NCBI RefSeq assembly: GCF_001613245.1
Contig: NZ_BDBZ01000034.1
Location: forward strand, 48,203-112,202
DNA length: 64,000 nt
Direction of reading: 5' to 3'
DNA from: Nocardia speluncae NBRC 108251
GTDB lineage: Bacteria > Actinomycetota > Actinomycetes > Mycobacteriales > Mycobacteriaceae
Shown one piece after another: positions 62,194 through 64,000 of this stretch; the first letter of the stretch is position 1, and each line of letters begins with the position of its first letter. The position numbers and the translations under genes were made by a program. Under the pieces are notes generated by a model, which worked only from the letters and a program-made list of their open reading frames with translations, was not told the DNA's origin and ran no database searches.

Positions 62194-62493
62194 ATCGGAG
62201 TGTTTCCTTCCTAGGAATACGCCCGCCCGCACCTGGCGGAGCAGACGCGAGTTACCTCGCCGACCGGCCGTTCGACCGACCGTCCGTATTCAGTTGGCAT
62301 AGCGTCGGCGGGCCGGAGAACCCACGCGGGCATACGCTGTACAAACCACGGCACGAACCAGCGGACGGGTATCCGGCGGCCCGCTCGTCAGGGCCCACCA
62401 TAGAACCTCGCCTCGCGGAAGTCCGCAGCCACCCGCCCATAGTACCGCCGGACGCGAACTCCGGTTAACTTAACGTGGTCGAACCGGTGCTTG
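62194..62493. other. Gap between fadA and dnaX, with a short stem
   Basis: 300 bases, no gene seen. It contains the fadA promoter and the dnaX end. A 6-bp stem CCGGTT / AACCGG (62461-62466, 62482-62487) around TTAACGTGG could terminate dnaX weakly. No SRP RNA signature was found, although ffs lies near dnaX in relatives. Confidence 0.4.
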
Positions 62494-64000
62494 TCAACCA
62501 TTCAACGGGGTGGCGCCCAGCTCACTCGCCAGCAATTGCAGAGCGACCTCGTCCGGATCGCGCCGCTGCCCCGGATCGACCGGCCGGGCGGCATCGGCAA
62601 GCATCTCCCGCTCCTCCTCCGGTGTGGAGGGCGCAACGACACCGGATCCGTAACCGTAATCGTCCGGCCCCGGGTCGTCCGGAAGGTCCGGAAAGTCCGG
62701 CGGCGGTATGTCGTCATCGGGATTCCCGGCGCCACCCCGGCCGGAATTTCCGGGGCCCGCCGCACCGGGTTCTCCGGCTGCCGCGGCACCACGGGCCTGA
62801 CTGGGCCGGGAGAACCGGAGGGCCGGCTTGCCGGATGCACCTGCTGCACGGTTCGGCTCCCCGCTGCCGGCAACGGTCTGCACGGTTCCCGCGGCACCGG
62901 CGGCTTCCGCAACACGCCCGGTGGCCGTCTCCCCCTGGGCGGATTCGCTGTCACCGGCGCCGGGCCGGCCCGTCCGCGTTCGGTGCGGACCGCCTCGACG
63001 CCCCCCTTCGGAATCACCGGAATCGGCATCACCAGACCGCCGGCCGCCCCGCTCCCGCCCCCCGGGGCCCCGCGAAACCTGCTGACCGGCCACTACCCAA
63101 CGCACCGGATACTCATGGCCGAGCACCGCGGCGACTGCCGACCGGACTGCCCCCACCGACTGGGGCTGGGACAACCGCTGCACCAGGGCCGCGTGGTGGG
63201 CGAGGACGATCTCGCCCTGCTCCACTCCGGCGACCGATGCGCCCGAGGTGAGCATCGCGCCGATGGTCGGCCCGAAATCGCGGACCTTCACCTTGATCTC
63301 GGCCCAGGCGGCCTCGACGGCAGCCAGCAGTTCGGCATCGGTATGCGCTCCGGCGGGCTCGGCGGGCGCAGTCGATTCGATATCGGGACGGCGGGTGTCG
63401 CCCTGATCCGCCCCGGAACGATCCGCGCCGGACCCCGTCGCACGTTCCTGATCATGCACATCACCGGACGCCTGTGCGCCCGCACGGTCGGCCTCGGCTG
63501 TGTCGGCGTTCGCACGATCCCGGGTGCCGGGCGCTGCCTGGGGCCCCACCCGATCGGCGCCGGCTTCTTCCCCCGCCGGACGATCCCGATCATCAGCAGA
63601 TCCCTGCGCTCCCGCCGGGTCCTGCTCACCGGCGCCGGTCTTCGCACGATCCTGTCCACCGGGCGCTGCCTGAGCACCCGCACGCTCGTCCGCGCCGGTC
63701 TCCACCGGCCGACGAGCTCCATTGTCCGCGCCGGTCACCTGCCGCGTATCCGCACTGCTCGCATTGTCGGGGCCCGCCGCAGGTGCGCGGTCCGAGCCGC
63801 CTCCGGCCGGTGCAACCGTCGCATCGGCCGAACCCTCGGCTGCTTTGTTCCGCGGATCCGATTCCGCCGATCGTGGAGCGGAGTCGGTGGTGTGGGCGAC
63901 CTGCGGGGTGTCACCGGCGGAACCGCCAGGTGTGGACGCCGTCTTGGACCCGCGCAGTGCCGCCAGCGCTTCGGCCCCGCGCCGGCGGGCCGGGTCCGCC
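62494..64000 (-). CDS. dnaX: DNA polymerase III subunit gamma/tau, C-terminal part (partial)
   Basis: About 500 residues of the C-terminal half; the gene continues beyond the window edge at 64000 with no stop in frame. Seen: the linker start RRRGAEALAALRG, a long Ala/Gly/Asp-rich linker with repeat-like GAQAAPG-DRA units, then the tau domain LLAAVEAAWAEIKVKVRDFG to HEYPVRWVVAG and an acidic Pro-rich region leading to the last QRRDPDEVALQLLASELGAT. Tau bridges polymerase cores to the helicase. In Mtb the homologue is Rv3721c, next to the Rv3720 counterpart; here 11.8 kb separates them. Confidence 0.9.
   Translation of the reverse strand, partial: ADPARRRGAEALAALRGSKTASTPGGSAGDTPQVAHTTDSAPRSAESDPRNKAAEGSADATVAPAGGGSDRAPAAGPDNASSADTRQVTGADNGARRPVETGADERAGAQAAPGGQDRAKTGAGEQDPAGAQGSADDRDRPAGEEAGADRVGPQAAPGTRDRANADTAEADRAGAQASGDVHDQERATGSGADRSGADQGDTRRPDIESTAPAEPAGAHTDAELLAAVEAAWAEIKVKVRDFGPTIGAMLTSGASVAGVEQGEIVLAHHAALVQRLSQPQSVGAVRSAVAAVLGHEYPVRWVVAGQQVSRGPGGRERGGRRSGDADSGDSEGGRRGGPHRTRTGRPGAGDSESAQGETATGRVAEAAGAAGTVQTVAGSGEPNRAAGASGKPALRFSRPSQARGAAAAGEPGAAGPGNSGRGGAGNPDDDIPPPDFPDLPDDPGPDDYGYGSGVVAPSTPEEEREMLADAARPVDPGQRRDPDEVALQLLASELGATPLNG

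Noticed and set aside
62194..62493. SRP RNA (ffs) next to dnaX
   Set aside because: Looked for the conserved GGAAGC tetraloop helix between the two genes and did not see it.

Overview
The window is high-GC actinobacterial chromosome, most likely Nocardia or a close mycolic-acid-producing relative (Mycobacteriales). The evidence is a Crp with the length and apparent sequence of the Mycobacterium tuberculosis (Mtb) protein, a MarP-type periplasmic protease, WhiB4, a PonA2-type PBP with PASTA, a MurT/GatD pair, an EspI/MinD-like protein and an FadA/FadB pair like Rv0859/Rv0860. From memory, two blocks follow the Mtb gene order: 64-15708 matches Rv3669-Rv3683, and ask-asd, leuA, murT-gatD, recR-ebfC, SRPBCC, FAD oxidase-methyltransferase and dnaX match parts of Rv3708c-Rv3721c. 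The genus assignment is inference.

Layout. 1-15.7 kb is a conserved core: holin-like membrane protein, EphE-like alpha/beta protein, the overlapping set nth-tlpA-nudix-marP (minus), crp, an MBL hydrolase, RidA and DUF4177, two ArsA-like ATPases, whiB4, ponA2, yqeY, a metallophosphoesterase and tRNA-Pro(CGG). 15.9-26 kb is accessory: a TetR regulator divergent from a flavin monooxygenase with three operator-like palindromes between them, a minus-strand run of secreted Pro-rich protein, sensor kinase, response regulator, SLC13-type transporter and glycerate kinase, two very small candidate ORFs, and an exported serine hydrolase. 26-36 kb holds ask-asd and leuA, separated by a RibD-type reductase, DUF1918, an SRPBCC protein, a poreless voltage-sensor-like membrane protein, a cholesterol-oxidase-like GMC enzyme and a TauE exporter. 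leuA has a leader peptide with three consecutive Leu codons, as expected for leucine attenuation. 36-50.7 kb holds an orphan EspI-like MinD ATPase with a 20-residue repeat, LysR/EamA, a Tat-exported amine-oxidase-like flavoprotein, murT-gatD, recR-ebfC and a flavoprotein/CFA-type methyltransferase pair.

50.7-62.2 kb lies between the homologues of Rv3720 and dnaX (Rv3721c). It carries a small terpenoid locus, in which a cytochrome P450 and a class I terpene synthase overlap by one base and an SRPBCC protein follows. A convergent 1293-residue PknK-like Ser/Thr kinase-ATPase and the fatty-acid oxidation operon fadA-fadB come next. The terpene synthase has conserved spacing but altered catalytic residues (NSE Ser to Gly and Glu to Asp, RY to HY), and this is the most unusual single observation here. 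The window ends inside the C-terminal part of dnaX.

No insertion sequence, CRISPR array, rRNA or prophage module was seen. Several intergenic gaps hold strong inverted repeats that fit terminators of the adjoining genes.
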